From NCBI GenBank assembly GCA_023251855.1, contig JAHEYA010000134.1, positions 1-6,675 on the forward strand: a DNA stretch of 6,675 bases, written 5' to 3'. Both the position numbers and the translations under genes were made by a program. This document shows, piece by piece, positions 1 to 6,105 of this stretch (positions are counted from its first letter, which is position 1; each line of letters starts with the position of its first letter). The notes under the pieces were generated by a model, which was given only the letters and a program-made list of their open reading frames with translations, did no database searches and had not been told where the DNA came from. Source of the stretch: Bacteroidota bacterium. Lineage in GTDB: Bacteria > Bacteroidota > Bacteroidia > 2-12-FULL-35-15.

Positions 1-729
1 ATCAGCGCCAAGCAAAACACTTTGCATAATTGAAAGTTCATCCACTGCAATGCGATTAACTTTTGCAATTTCAATTATCTTTTTACGCATCACACCATTT
101 ATACATCCATCAGCAATTGGAGGAGTGTACAATACTCCATTTTTAACAGCAAAAATATTTGAACTGATTGCCTCCGTGATGTTTCCTTTTTCATTCATCA
201 AAATACATTCATCCAAAAAATTTATATTTTTATGAATGCCGGCCATCACGTATATGGCGCTATTGCCTGATTTTATTGATGATAAAACACTTTGCGATTT
301 TTTCAAATCAGAATATAGATCAACAGTGTAGCCCTTGAAATTAAGAGTGTACCCATTTTCTTCCAACGGTGAACACTCCATTAAATAAGAGATGGTATTG
401 TCATCAGGTGCATAAAGACCGCCCTGATTCCTATAAATAGTAATCTTTATGCGACCATCAGAGGTGATGCCGTTTTTTTTCGCAAGTTTTGAAATAGATT
501 CATCAAAAAAAGTTTCAGTGAATTGTTCAGGAATATGCATTTTAAGAATTGTCATTCCATTAAACAACCGTTGTAAATGATCCTGTAAAAATTGAGTTTT
601 GAAATTCGTGAAACGTAATGTTTCAAATAGTGAATCTCCATAACAAAATGCCCTGTTATTGACTGTAAGCAGGGGTTGGTCGGTTTCAAAATAGTGACCG
701 TTATGATTTAAGAATTGTTTCAGTTCCAT
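1..729 (-). CDS. Class IV (branched-chain/ADC-lyase-type) aminotransferase, 3' end cut by window edge
   Basis: The minus strand reads from an ATG at 729 without a stop to position 1, giving 243 codons; the missing tail is probably only about 30 residues. The product is a fold-type IV, PLP-dependent cytosolic enzyme. Visible landmarks are the N-terminal block NNRAFCYGDSLFETLR (residues 24-39), the likely Schiff-base lysine K153 in SIKSGNSAIY, the family signature ITEAISSNIF (184-193) with E186 as the expected PLP-nitrogen contact, and PPIADGCINGVMR (203-215), which matches the usual PP..DG.L.G..R phosphate-binding loop. Relatives are branched-chain amino acid aminotransferase, D-amino acid aminotransferase and 4-amino-4-deoxychorismate lyase (PabC, folate pathway). 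The short N-terminus and FETLR block look more like the PabC/general class IV group, but the substrate cannot be decided here. It starts 9 bases after the stop of the HAD phosphatase gene, so the two are probably co-transcribed. No ribosome-binding site is evident. Confidence 0.9.
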   Translation of the reverse strand, partial: MELKQFLNHNGHYFETDQPLLTVNNRAFCYGDSLFETLRFTNFKTQFLQDHLQRLFNGMTILKMHIPEQFTETFFDESISKLAKKNGITSDGRIKITIYRNQGGLYAPDDNTISYLMECSPLEENGYTLNFKGYTVDLYSDLKKSQSVLSSIKSGNSAIYVMAGIHKNINFLDECILMNEKGNITEAISSNIFAVKNGVLYTPPIADGCINGVMRKKIIEIAKVNRIAVDELSIMQSVLLGAD

Positions 730-738
730 TTAACCGTA

Positions 739-1218
739 TTATTCTATTTGATTCAAAATTGTTTTCAAAGAAATATTTGCTTCAATTAAAATTCCTTTTA
801 CACCTGCTTTTGCTGCCGCTTCTGTATCACGCTCTTTATCACCGATAAAATAGGATCGTGAAGGATCTATATCAAAACGAGCCAGTCCTTTTTCAATAAA
901 CAAAGAATCCGGTTTACGGCAAATACAATTGGTAACGTCAGGGTGATGAACACAATAATAGATCTCAGAAAGTGTAATATTATTTTTTTTAAGTTCCTCA
1001 ACTAAATAAGCATGTAAAACTTCTACATCACTTTGTTTATATAGGTTTTTAGCAATTCCGCTTTGATTTGAGACCACCATCAGGAGATACCCTTTTTGCT
1101 GCAACAATTGTAACACTTCAATCAGGTCAGGTAAAATTACAAAATCTTCTAAGCGATAGGTATACCCCTGTTCCTGATTTATAACACCATCACGATCTAA
1201 AAATATTGCTTTATTCAT
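739..1218 (-). CDS. HAD-IIIA phosphatase, GmhB-like (heptose-bisphosphate/histidinol-phosphatase family)
   Basis: This 159-residue cytosolic phosphatase belongs to HAD subfamily IIIA. Motif I is FLDRDGVIN, with nucleophile D8 and acid/base D10. Motif II is VVSNQSG with S50. A lysine in RKP (K102) serves motif III, and motif IV is GDKERD (D127, D131). Between motifs II and III sits CVHHP...CIC, with C89, H91, C98 and C100 matching the structural zinc site of GmhB and of the HisB phosphatase domain. GmhB removes the C7 phosphate of D-glycero-D-manno-heptose-1,7-bisphosphate in lipopolysaccharide-core precursor synthesis. The protein is somewhat shorter than E. coli GmhB (about 190 residues), partly through a shorter zinc loop, so a different sugar or histidinol phosphate substrate is possible. 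No other heptose or histidine genes are in the window. The start at 1218 places motif I right after the N-terminus, as is normal for the family. The class IV aminotransferase gene follows 9 bases downstream, probably in one operon. Confidence 0.9.
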   Translation of the reverse strand: MNKAIFLDRDGVINQEQGYTYRLEDFVILPDLIEVLQLLQQKGYLLMVVSNQSGIAKNLYKQSDVEVLHAYLVEELKKNNITLSEIYYCVHHPDVTNCICRKPDSLFIEKGLARFDIDPSRSYFIGDKERDTEAAAKAGVKGILIEANISLKTILNQIE

Positions 1219-1300
1219 GGTTGCAAATAACGAATCATTGCGAATTTACGAATCTATACTTATGGGCGGTTAAAAAATTCATTATCAAAATAAAATTTTC

Positions 1301-1377
1301 ACCACTAAGACACTCAGAACACATAGAAACACTAAGAAGTTCTTGGTGAGACTTAGTGAACTTAGTGCCTTAGTGGT
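1301..1377. repeat. Imperfect intergenic palindrome built of CACTAAG-like heptamers
   Basis: This 77-bp imperfect palindrome is centred on G1339. Folding 1301-1338 against 1340-1377 without gaps pairs 28 of 38 positions. The left arm carries CACTAAG, CACTCAG, CACATAG and CACTAAG starting at 1303, 1311, 1320 and 1330, and the right arm carries the complementary series. The outermost ACCACTA/TAGTGGT (1301-1307, 1371-1377) and the central AAGAA/TTCTT are perfect. It lies after the rhomboid stop and before the phosphatase start, both on the minus strand. It could therefore act as an RNA hairpin ending or protecting the rhomboid transcript, although only a weak T-rich stretch follows on that strand. 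The type resembles the dispersed intergenic palindromes common in Bacteroidota genomes; that similarity is from memory. Three CGAAT direct repeats (1231, 1241, 1249) lie nearby, just upstream of the phosphatase start. Confidence 0.8.
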
Positions 1378-1416
1378 TAATTTTTAGAACTACCCTAAGT
1401 TTATCCAATCTACCTT

Positions 1417-2031
1417 CTAACCAACTATTTGTTCAAAAAAAGAATGAACTAAACTTGGTTTTAAACTGATGGTAAACAGGATGCCGAATACAGCTCCCCA
1501 AAAGTGGGCATCATGCCCGATATTTGTTTGTCCTCGTTTGCCCAAATAATATTCTACTCCTAAAAAAATTATTCCAAAAAGATAAGCAGGAATAGGAATT
1601 GGTAAAAATAAAAATATTAATTTTTGAGTTGGAGCAAGAACAATATAAGCAAACACTACAGCAGATACTGCACCGGAAGCGCCAAGCGCATTGTAGTAGA
1701 TATTGTTTTTGTTTTTTTCGTATGAATAAATTGAAGACATTGCTAATCCGCCAACATAAAGTAAAATAAAAAATAAAGGACCTCTGTCGCCAAAAATGCT
1801 GCTATCACTGAATCCGGATTCAACACTTCCACCAAACATATATAATGAGAACATATTAAATGCAAGATGCATCCAGTCGGCATGAATCAATCCATTTGAA
1901 AAAAAACGGTACCATTCTTTTCGATGATTGATCTGGTAAGCATTAAACATTAATTTGTTTTTCAATGAAGGGTTATCCATTGAGATGATTGAAACAATTA
2001 CAGTAGTAGCAATGATGATGAGTGTAATCAT
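1417..2031 (-). CDS. Rhomboid family intramembrane serine protease
   Basis: This 204-residue polytopic inner-membrane protein is predicted to cleave transmembrane substrates within the bilayer. An N-terminal hydrophobic segment (residues 2-17) is followed by WYRFFSNGLIH and HADWMHLAFNM, in which H55 and N59 match the HxxxN oxyanion-stabilising pair of E. coli GlpG (H150, N154). The catalytic serine is S119 in ALGASGA, and the catalytic histidine is H176 in GHDAHFWGAVFG, which also shows the AHxxGxxxG helix-packing motif. Hydrophobic stretches near 86-101, 118-133, 138-158 and 175-190 complete a six-helix core. The full catalytic dyad is present, so it should be active; the substrate is unknown. 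The start at 2031 is preferred over M18 because M18 would cut most of the first membrane helix. The gene appears monocistronic, flanked on both sides by palindromic repeats, with a possible -7 promoter element just before the ATG. Confidence 0.93.
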   Translation of the reverse strand: MITLIIIATTVIVSIISMDNPSLKNKLMFNAYQINHRKEWYRFFSNGLIHADWMHLAFNMFSLYMFGGSVESGFSDSSIFGDRGPLFFILLYVGGLAMSSIYSYEKNKNNIYYNALGASGAVSAVVFAYIVLAPTQKLIFLFLPIPIPAYLFGIIFLGVEYYLGKRGQTNIGHDAHFWGAVFGILFTISLKPSLVHSFFEQIVG

Positions 2032-2036
2032 AAATG

Positions 2037-2044
2037 CAAAGATA
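2037..2044 (-). promoter_or_regulatory. Possible Bacteroidota -7 promoter element of the rhomboid gene
   Basis: Read on the minus strand this is TATCTTTG, an exact match to the Bacteroidota sigma-70-type -7 consensus TAnnTTTG. Only 5 bases separate it from the rhomboid ATG (2029-2031). No TTG -33 element is seen at the usual 19-21 base spacing. If it works, transcription would start at or very near the ATG and the mRNA would be almost leaderless. A chance match in AT-rich DNA is quite possible. Confidence 0.3.
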
Positions 2045-2129
2045 ATAATTATTCAGCCTTTTAACTTCCTTTGGTAATCAAACCAGCTGAGTCAATTTCA
2101 TTCAGTCAAGGTGAAACCCACAATCGAAG

Positions 2130-2222
2130 CGTCCATGCGAGCCCCATTTGCGGGGCGAAGCAATCTTTATAAAGACAGAGATTGCTTCCAGTTTCTGCTT
2201 CAACGCAGAACTTGCAATGACG
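2130..2222. repeat. Palindromic intergenic element with three internal hairpins
   Basis: The ends CGTCCATGCGAG (2130-2141) and CTTGCAATGACG (2211-2222) pair at 10 of 12 positions, one of them G-T. Inside are three hairpins. The first is GCCCC/GGGGC (2141-2145, 2152-2156). The second is a perfect 10-bp stem GAAGCAATCT/AGATTGCTTC (2157-2166, 2179-2188) with the palindrome CTTTATAAAG in its loop. The third is TTCTGC/GCAGAA (2193-2198, 2205-2210). The words GCGAAGCAATCT, AGATTGCTTC and GCAATGACG are those of a MITE-like palindrome dispersed in many bacterial genomes, recognised from memory. It has no coding capacity and lies between the DinB-like stop and the rhomboid start, both on the minus strand, so it would be part of any read-through RNA. 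Confidence 0.8.
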
Positions 2223-2279
2223 TTTTAAATATAAATTTAGTCTTAACTTAATGACATTGCCAGCTATGTGCTGAAAAAC

Positions 2280-2819
2280 TTACTTAATATTATCAAGGTA
2301 AGAACCTTTTAAATGTTGGTCAGATTTATTTTTTGGAATGGATAAAGACTTCCATTCAGTATTTTTAATGTGTTTTGCGATAAAAACAATTTGCCCGATA
2401 TGGTAAGCGTAATGAGCTGTTTGGCGATTCAGTGCCTGCATAACCGTTAATGCTTCTCCACGAATGGTAACTGTTTTGAGTAAATCATTTTCATGTAATG
2501 AATGAAGTGTATTAAAAAATACATTCCACCCTTTGTCCCACAATCTTATCAATTGCTCTTTGGTTGCGGAATCATCAACAAATTCAGCATCTCTATTACG
2601 GTATGTTTTTTCACCATCAGTAGTTAAAAAATCGGTCCATCTGGAAATCATATTGCCGCTGATATGTTTGATGATAACAGCGATGCTGTTTGATTCTGAA
2701 TCAGGAGTGTAATGAAAATCGTTGTCATTTTGTAATTGTGCAAATGATTTCTCAGCAAGTGTTTTGTAATTTTTAAAAACGCCAATTGTGTTTTCTAAAA
2801 AATGTTTTTCCGTTTTCAT
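2280..2819 (-). CDS. DUF1572 family protein, DinB/YfiT-like four-helix metalloprotein
   Basis: This 179-residue soluble protein fits the DUF1572 branch of the DinB/YfiT-like superfamily. These are four-helix bundles that bind a divalent metal through three histidines; some relatives are thiol (bacillithiol or mycothiol) transferases, but most have no known reaction. The expected ligands are visible: H52 in IIKHISGNM, and H136 and H140 in the RQTAHYAYHIGQI block. The conserved RGEALTVMQALNRQ segment (120-133) precedes them, and IRLWDKGW (91-98) starts the third helix. No signal peptide or membrane helix is present. The length is normal for the family and the start at 2819 gives an intact first helix. 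It is divergent from the secreted-protein gene at 2925. The 105-bp AT-rich spacer between them must hold both promoters, but no convincing -33/-7 pair was found; TACAATTG at 2827-2834 on the minus strand is a 7-of-8 match to the -7 consensus. Confidence 0.88.
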   Translation of the reverse strand: MKTEKHFLENTIGVFKNYKTLAEKSFAQLQNDNDFHYTPDSESNSIAVIIKHISGNMISRWTDFLTTDGEKTYRNRDAEFVDDSATKEQLIRLWDKGWNVFFNTLHSLHENDLLKTVTIRGEALTVMQALNRQTAHYAYHIGQIVFIAKHIKNTEWKSLSIPKNKSDQHLKGSYLDNIK

Positions 2820-2924
2820 AAAAGTTCAATTGTATTAATTAATAGCGCTGAATTTACTCTAAATAGCGAAATACAGGCTTGTTTTTCAGTTAAATATTTT
2901 GTTTCTTTACTACAAAATCCCTTT

Positions 2925-3374
2925 ATGTTAAGGATAAAGCTAAGATATTATTTTTTTTGTTCACTATTGCCTCTAGCTTTTGATTTAAAGGCTCAGGAGA
3001 CCGATGAAAACAGCCAAAATGTGGTAACCATTATTGGTAATGATCCTGTTCAATCTAATAATACCAATGATTTTGTTAATACAAATCCTTATGATCAGCT
3101 CAAAGAGCCACCCAGCAAACAACAGAAGGTTCAAAAAAATCAAAACATAGAACCTACTTTAGAAAATGGTTTCCATATGCGTTTTGAAGTTTCACTCTCT
3201 CCAACTGAAAAACAAACCGGCTCTTCCTCGACTTCATCCTCAGATGATTATAGTAAAGTTCAGAAAAATGGCATTAAGCTGGCAGAGCGCAGTTTTAATG
3301 CTAAAAAGCGCTTTAGAAGATGGTTTCCTGCTCGTAAGAGAAAATATCACCCTACCAACTGTGGACGATTTTAA
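2925..3374 (+). CDS. Small predicted secreted protein with basic C-terminal module, function unknown
   Basis: The reading frame is open from 2802, but the ATG at 2925 is chosen because it opens with a signal peptide: basic MLRIKLR, a hydrophobic stretch to about residue 19, then a probable cut after A23 in LKAQ/ET. Starting at 2802 would bury this signal internally and overlap the divergent DinB-like gene. The mature part (about 125 residues) is rich in Asn, Gln and Ser (24-78) and likely disordered. It continues with GFHMRFEVSLSP (82-93), a Ser/Thr-rich linker (100-110), and a strongly basic end with ERSFNAKKRFRRWF (121-134) and KRKYHPTNCGRF (138-149). The gene is not recognised from a named family. 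The compact C-terminus with one Cys and aromatic/basic residues looks like the conserved part and could bind an anionic partner, which is inference. It runs convergent with the DUF5683 gene (19 bases between stops) and is the only plus-strand gene here. A 78-codon overlapping frame at 3166-3402 is considered a shadow. Confidence 0.7.
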   Translation: MLRIKLRYYFFCSLLPLAFDLKAQETDENSQNVVTIIGNDPVQSNNTNDFVNTNPYDQLKEPPSKQQKVQKNQNIEPTLENGFHMRFEVSLSPTEKQTGSSSTSSSDDYSKVQKNGIKLAERSFNAKKRFRRWFPARKRKYHPTNCGRF

Positions 3375-3393
3375 GCCAGATTTTTTTCAATAT

Positions 3394-4029
3394 TTAAAAT
3401 GAAACCTTTAAAGATAAACCACTTGTATGGTGATTTAGATAAGCAGTATTTATTAAGGTTGGATGAAGGTTAAATGAAAGATTATCACTTACATCAAATG
3501 TAAACATATGAGCATCAACAGTTGCATCTACAATGTTCATAATATACAACAAACCTGCACCTATCACTGTTAAGTTGCGGTAGCGGTGGTAATATTGTTG
3601 AAGCGTATTAAGTCCTGCATCAGTATATTCAGTATAATCATCAACAGTAGAAGGGTCACCATCAATCCGGACTTTGTAGGCATCAAGGTAAGTACGGTAT
3701 TTTGTTTGGTTAAAATTAAATGAATAAGCCAATCCGGCTATACCAGCATAAAGAACAGGTACTTTCCAATATCTTCCATTGTATATTTGACCCGAACCAG
3801 GAATAATGGTTGACATTAAAGCAGCTAGTTTAGGAGAGTGGTATTTTGGTTTTGCAGGAGATTTTTCATCAATAGAACTTTCTTGTTTCTGACTTATGTT
3901 TTTTGCTTTTGAAGCAGTATCAGTAAATTGAGCAAAGCTGTTTGCAGAGAATAAAAACGACAACACTGTTAAAGAGAATAACAGAATCAAATTGCATTTA
4001 TAAATGGTTGATTTTTTTAAAAGAGCCAT
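3394..4029 (-). CDS. DUF5683 domain-containing membrane/secreted protein next to parAB
   Basis: This 211-residue protein starts with a signal peptide or anchor (K5, K6, hydrophobic 13-29, then ANSFAQ with a likely cut after A33). A polar linker follows to about 65. The DUF5683 domain begins at SPKLAALMSTIIPGSGQIYNGRYWKVP (65-91), whose PGSGQIYNGRYWK core is the family hallmark. Hydrophobic segments at about 90-105 and 153-170 indicate membrane association. The family is known from Bacteroidota, where it commonly follows parB and often precedes dapB and lepB; its function is not established. The gene starts 35 bases after the parB stop on the same strand, so it is probably the last gene of the parAB transcript. 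That position hints at a role linked to envelope or cell-cycle events, but this is inference. The usual downstream dapB is absent; the convergent secreted-protein gene follows instead. Confidence 0.88.
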   Translation of the reverse strand: MALLKKSTIYKCNLILLFSLTVLSFLFSANSFAQFTDTASKAKNISQKQESSIDEKSPAKPKYHSPKLAALMSTIIPGSGQIYNGRYWKVPVLYAGIAGLAYSFNFNQTKYRTYLDAYKVRIDGDPSTVDDYTEYTDAGLNTLQQYYHRYRNLTVIGAGLLYIMNIVDATVDAHMFTFDVSDNLSFNLHPTLINTAYLNHHTSGLSLKVSF

Positions 4030-4064
4030 TTTGAAAGCGCTTCCGAGATTTCCGGAGAGTAAAA

Positions 4065-4979
4065 TTAAGAATCTAATAAAGCAAGAATTCGTACTAAATC
4101 AGTATCTGACTTAAATGGAATAACAATCTTTCCTTTACCATTAAGCTCTCTGCTGATGTTCACTTTAGCATTAAATACTGAACGCAGATCATCAACCACT
4201 TTCGAATGTTCGAGTGATAAACTACCTTTTGATTTTTTAGAAGTACCATTATTTTTTGTCGAAGTTGCAACTACCGGAGCTTTTGAACCACGCGCCAGAT
4301 CTTCTACTTCACGTACTGATAAATTATTTGCGACAATCTGATCATAAATAACCAGCTGTTTTTCGGCTGTGTCAATATTAATTAATGCACGCGCATGTCC
4401 CATTGAAATATCACCATTTCGGATACCAGACTGGATTTGGGCAGGTAGTTTCAATAAGCGTAAATAGTTAGTGATGGTGGAACGTTGTTTACTAACTTTT
4501 TGTGAAAGTTGTTCTTGTGTCAAAGAACATTCATCTATCAGCCGTTTGTAGCTGATAGCAACTTCAATCGAATCAAGATTTTCACGTTGAATGTTTTCCA
4601 CCAAAGCCATTTCAAGCATTGCCTGATCGTTGGCAATACGGATATAGGCAGGTACACTGGTTAATCCGGCAAGTTGAGATGCACGAAAACGTCTTTCTCC
4701 CGAGATCAATTGGTATTTATCATATCCTAATTTGCGAACAGTGACAGGCTGAATAATGCCGTGTTCTTTTATAGAAGCAGCTAATTCATTGAGAGCATCT
4801 TCTTCAAAATTAGTACGTGGCTGAAATGGGTTGGTCTCAATGCTTGTAATTTCGAGATTGGATGTAGCTCCAACAATTTTTCCTTCTCCTTCAAGCTTGG
4901 TATTATGGGTGATATCTGTTTTTGCATTTTCCAGCAAGGCACTTAATCCTCTTCCTAATGCATTTCTTTTTACTGACAT
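4065..4979 (-). CDS. parB: Chromosome partitioning protein ParB (Spo0J family CTPase)
   Basis: The product is the DNA-binding clamp of the chromosomal ParABS system. It loads at parS, binds CTP, slides and spreads, recruits SMC, and stimulates ParA. The 304 residues have the classic order. The N-terminal RNALGRGLSALL (5-16) is the ParA-contact motif. The CTPase domain spans about 43-135, with NPFQPR (50-55), GERRFRA (94-100; G94 and R97 correspond to B. subtilis Spo0J G77 and R80) and ENIQRENL (128-135). The helix-turn-helix parS-reading domain covers about 152-200 (LTQEQLSQKVSKQRSTITNY). A Lys/Ser-rich linker (230-258) leads to the C-terminal dimerisation domain (259-304). All motifs are intact. 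The start at 4979 gives the expected N-terminus. It is downstream of parA, separated by 95 bases holding an inverted repeat of heptamers, and upstream of DUF5683. The chromosomal type and neighbours argue against a plasmid system. Confidence 0.97.
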   Translation of the reverse strand: MSVKRNALGRGLSALLENAKTDITHNTKLEGEGKIVGATSNLEITSIETNPFQPRTNFEEDALNELAASIKEHGIIQPVTVRKLGYDKYQLISGERRFRASQLAGLTSVPAYIRIANDQAMLEMALVENIQRENLDSIEVAISYKRLIDECSLTQEQLSQKVSKQRSTITNYLRLLKLPAQIQSGIRNGDISMGHARALINIDTAEKQLVIYDQIVANNLSVREVEDLARGSKAPVVATSTKNNGTSKKSKGSLSLEHSKVVDDLRSVFNAKVNISRELNGKGKIVIPFKSDTDLVRILALLDS

Positions 4980-4991
4980 TTTATTATTATT

Positions 4992-5061
4992 TTAAATGAT
5001 AAATGTTAAATTGTAAATGAACTTTTTTGAAATGATTAAACATTTAAAATTTAACATTCAA
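4992..5061. repeat. Heptamer-based inverted repeat in the parA-parB spacer
   Basis: Positions 5002-5019 and 5041-5058 are inverted copies of 18 bp with one mismatch (AATGTTAAATTGTAAATG on the left), separated by 21 bases. The arms lie within heptamer runs. Read on the plus strand, TTAAATG, ATAAATG, TTAAATT and GTAAATG run from 4992 to 5019; CATTTAA, AATTTAA and CATTCAA run from 5041 to 5061. In the parA-parB transcript this would form an A/U-only hairpin except at a few positions. It could be an mRNA-processing or attenuating element, or simply repeat debris. Nothing else is evident in this 95-base spacer. Confidence 0.75.
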
Positions 5062-5074
5062 CATAATTTTTATA

Positions 5075-5890
5075 CTAGTTTTCTTCTTCAACATTAATAA
5101 TTTTTTCCTCGTCATTTAAACGGGTCAGTCGGTTTTTTTGAAGTACTTCACGGGCCAAATTTAAATAATTTACAGATGCTTTTCCACTTGCATCGTGCAT
5201 AATGATACTTTGTCCGAAGCTAGGTGCTTCACCCAATTTAGTATTACGCTGAATAATAGTATCAAATACCATTTGCTGGAAATGTGTTTTTACTTCTTCT
5301 ACCACTTGATTACTCAGGCGTAAACGCATATCATACATAGTAAGTAAAATTCCTTCGATGGCTAATTCAGGATTCAGGCGTGTTTGAACAATTTTGATGG
5401 TGTTTAATAATTTTCCTAAACCTTCCAAAGCGAAATATTCGCATTGAACAGGGATCAAAACAGAGTCAGATGCAGTTAATGCATTAACAGTTATTAAACC
5501 CAGTGATGGCGAGCAATCTATAATGATAAATTCATAATCATCTTTTATTTTTTCTAATGCCATCTTCATCATTTTTTCACGCTGAGGAAGATTGATCATT
5601 TCAATTTCAGCTCCAACCAGATCAATGTGGGCCGGCAAAAGATACAGATTAGGTGTTTCAGTTTGAAGTATACAATCTTTCGGATCATCACCATCAATTA
5701 CGCACTCGTAAAGACCTGTTTTAATATTACGGGGATCAAATCCAACACCGGAAGTTGAATTGGCTTGTGGATCAGCATCTATCAAAAGTGTTTTAAATTC
5801 CAATACCGCCAAGCTGGCTGCTAAATTAATAGCAGTAGTTGTTTTTCCAACTCCACCTTTTTGATTTGCGATTGCTATTATTTTTCCCAT
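5075..5890 (-). CDS. parA: Chromosome partitioning ATPase ParA (Soj family)
   Basis: This 271-residue cytosolic ATPase of the MinD/ParA class dimerises on ATP, binds the nucleoid non-specifically and moves ParB-parS complexes. The N-terminus MGKIIAIANQKGGVGKTTT aligns residue for residue with B. subtilis Soj. The deviant Walker A box is KGGVGKTTT (11-19), with signature K11 and catalytic K16, and G12 is conserved. The Walker A' aspartate is D40 in LLIDADPQAN. Walker B is FIIIDCSPSLG (121-131) with D125. The C-terminal QRNTKLGEAPSFGQSI block (214-229) carries the conserved basic DNA-contact region. An acidic tail (EEKIINVEEEN) extends past the usual end. The protein is full length with no missing catalytic residue. 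On the same strand, the hydrolase gene lies upstream and parB downstream. The start codon sits about 10 bases from a heptamer array that fills the upstream spacer, so the promoter is not obvious. No Shine-Dalgarno sequence is seen. Confidence 0.97.
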   Translation of the reverse strand: MGKIIAIANQKGGVGKTTTAINLAASLAVLEFKTLLIDADPQANSTSGVGFDPRNIKTGLYECVIDGDDPKDCILQTETPNLYLLPAHIDLVGAEIEMINLPQREKMMKMALEKIKDDYEFIIIDCSPSLGLITVNALTASDSVLIPVQCEYFALEGLGKLLNTIKIVQTRLNPELAIEGILLTMYDMRLRLSNQVVEEVKTHFQQMVFDTIIQRNTKLGEAPSFGQSIIMHDASGKASVNYLNLAREVLQKNRLTRLNDEEKIINVEEEN

Positions 5891-5899
5891 TTTATAGAT

Positions 5900-6104
5900 T
5901 TGTTATTTGTTGCTTGTTGTTAGTTATTAGTTATTGGTTATTAGTTATTGGTTATTAGTTATTAGTTATTAGTTATTTATTAGTTATTGGTTATTAGTTA
6001 TTAGTTATTAGTTATTAGTTATTTATTAGTTATTAGTTATTAGTTATTAGTTATTAGTTATTAGTTATTAGTTATTAGTTATTAGTTATTAGTTATTAGT
6101 TTAT
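5900..6104. repeat. Heptanucleotide tandem array, unit TAGTTAT
   Basis: On the plus strand 24 heptamers occur in three blocks: 8 units (5921-5976), 6 units (5981-6022) and 10 units (6027-6096). The blocks are separated by the partial unit TTAT at 5977-5980 and 6023-6026. All are TAGTTAT except three TGGTTAT variants at 5935, 5949 and 5988. Three diverged units (TTGTTAT, TTGTTGC, TTGTTGT; 5900-5920) keep the 7-base register at the parA end, and TAGTTTAT (6097-6104) closes the other end. The near identity of the ten-unit block indicates recent expansion by slippage. It lies immediately upstream of the parA start codon, on the side where promoter or leader sequence is expected. It contains no TAnnTTTG element on the minus strand and no ORF. 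Confidence 0.97.
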
Positions 6105-6105
6105 T

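Noticed and set aside
50..235. 61-codon plus-strand open frame at the left edge
   Set aside because: It is antisense to the class IV aminotransferase, whose motifs run through this stretch.
2130..2222. tRNA gene
   Set aside because: The size and three-hairpin fold suggested one, but there is no T-loop sequence, no anticodon arm of the right geometry and no D-loop consensus; it is a palindromic repeat.
3372..3396. Bidirectional terminator between the convergent genes
   Set aside because: There is a T-run (3381-3387) but no inverted repeat that could form a stem.
3166..3402. 78-codon plus-strand frame overlapping the secreted-protein gene
   Set aside because: It is in a different frame, has no signal peptide or motif, and overlaps the convergent DUF5683 stop. 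The frame from 2925 has a clear signal peptide.
4156..4341. 61-codon plus-strand open frame inside parB
   Set aside because: It lies wholly antisense to well-conserved parB coding sequence (linker and C-terminal part) and has no recognisable features.
4578..4593. parS-like site (TTTCACGT) inside parB
   Set aside because: Only 10 of 16 positions fit the TGTTTCACGTGAAACA consensus and the second half-site is destroyed. The bases encode the conserved ENIQREN motif, which explains them.
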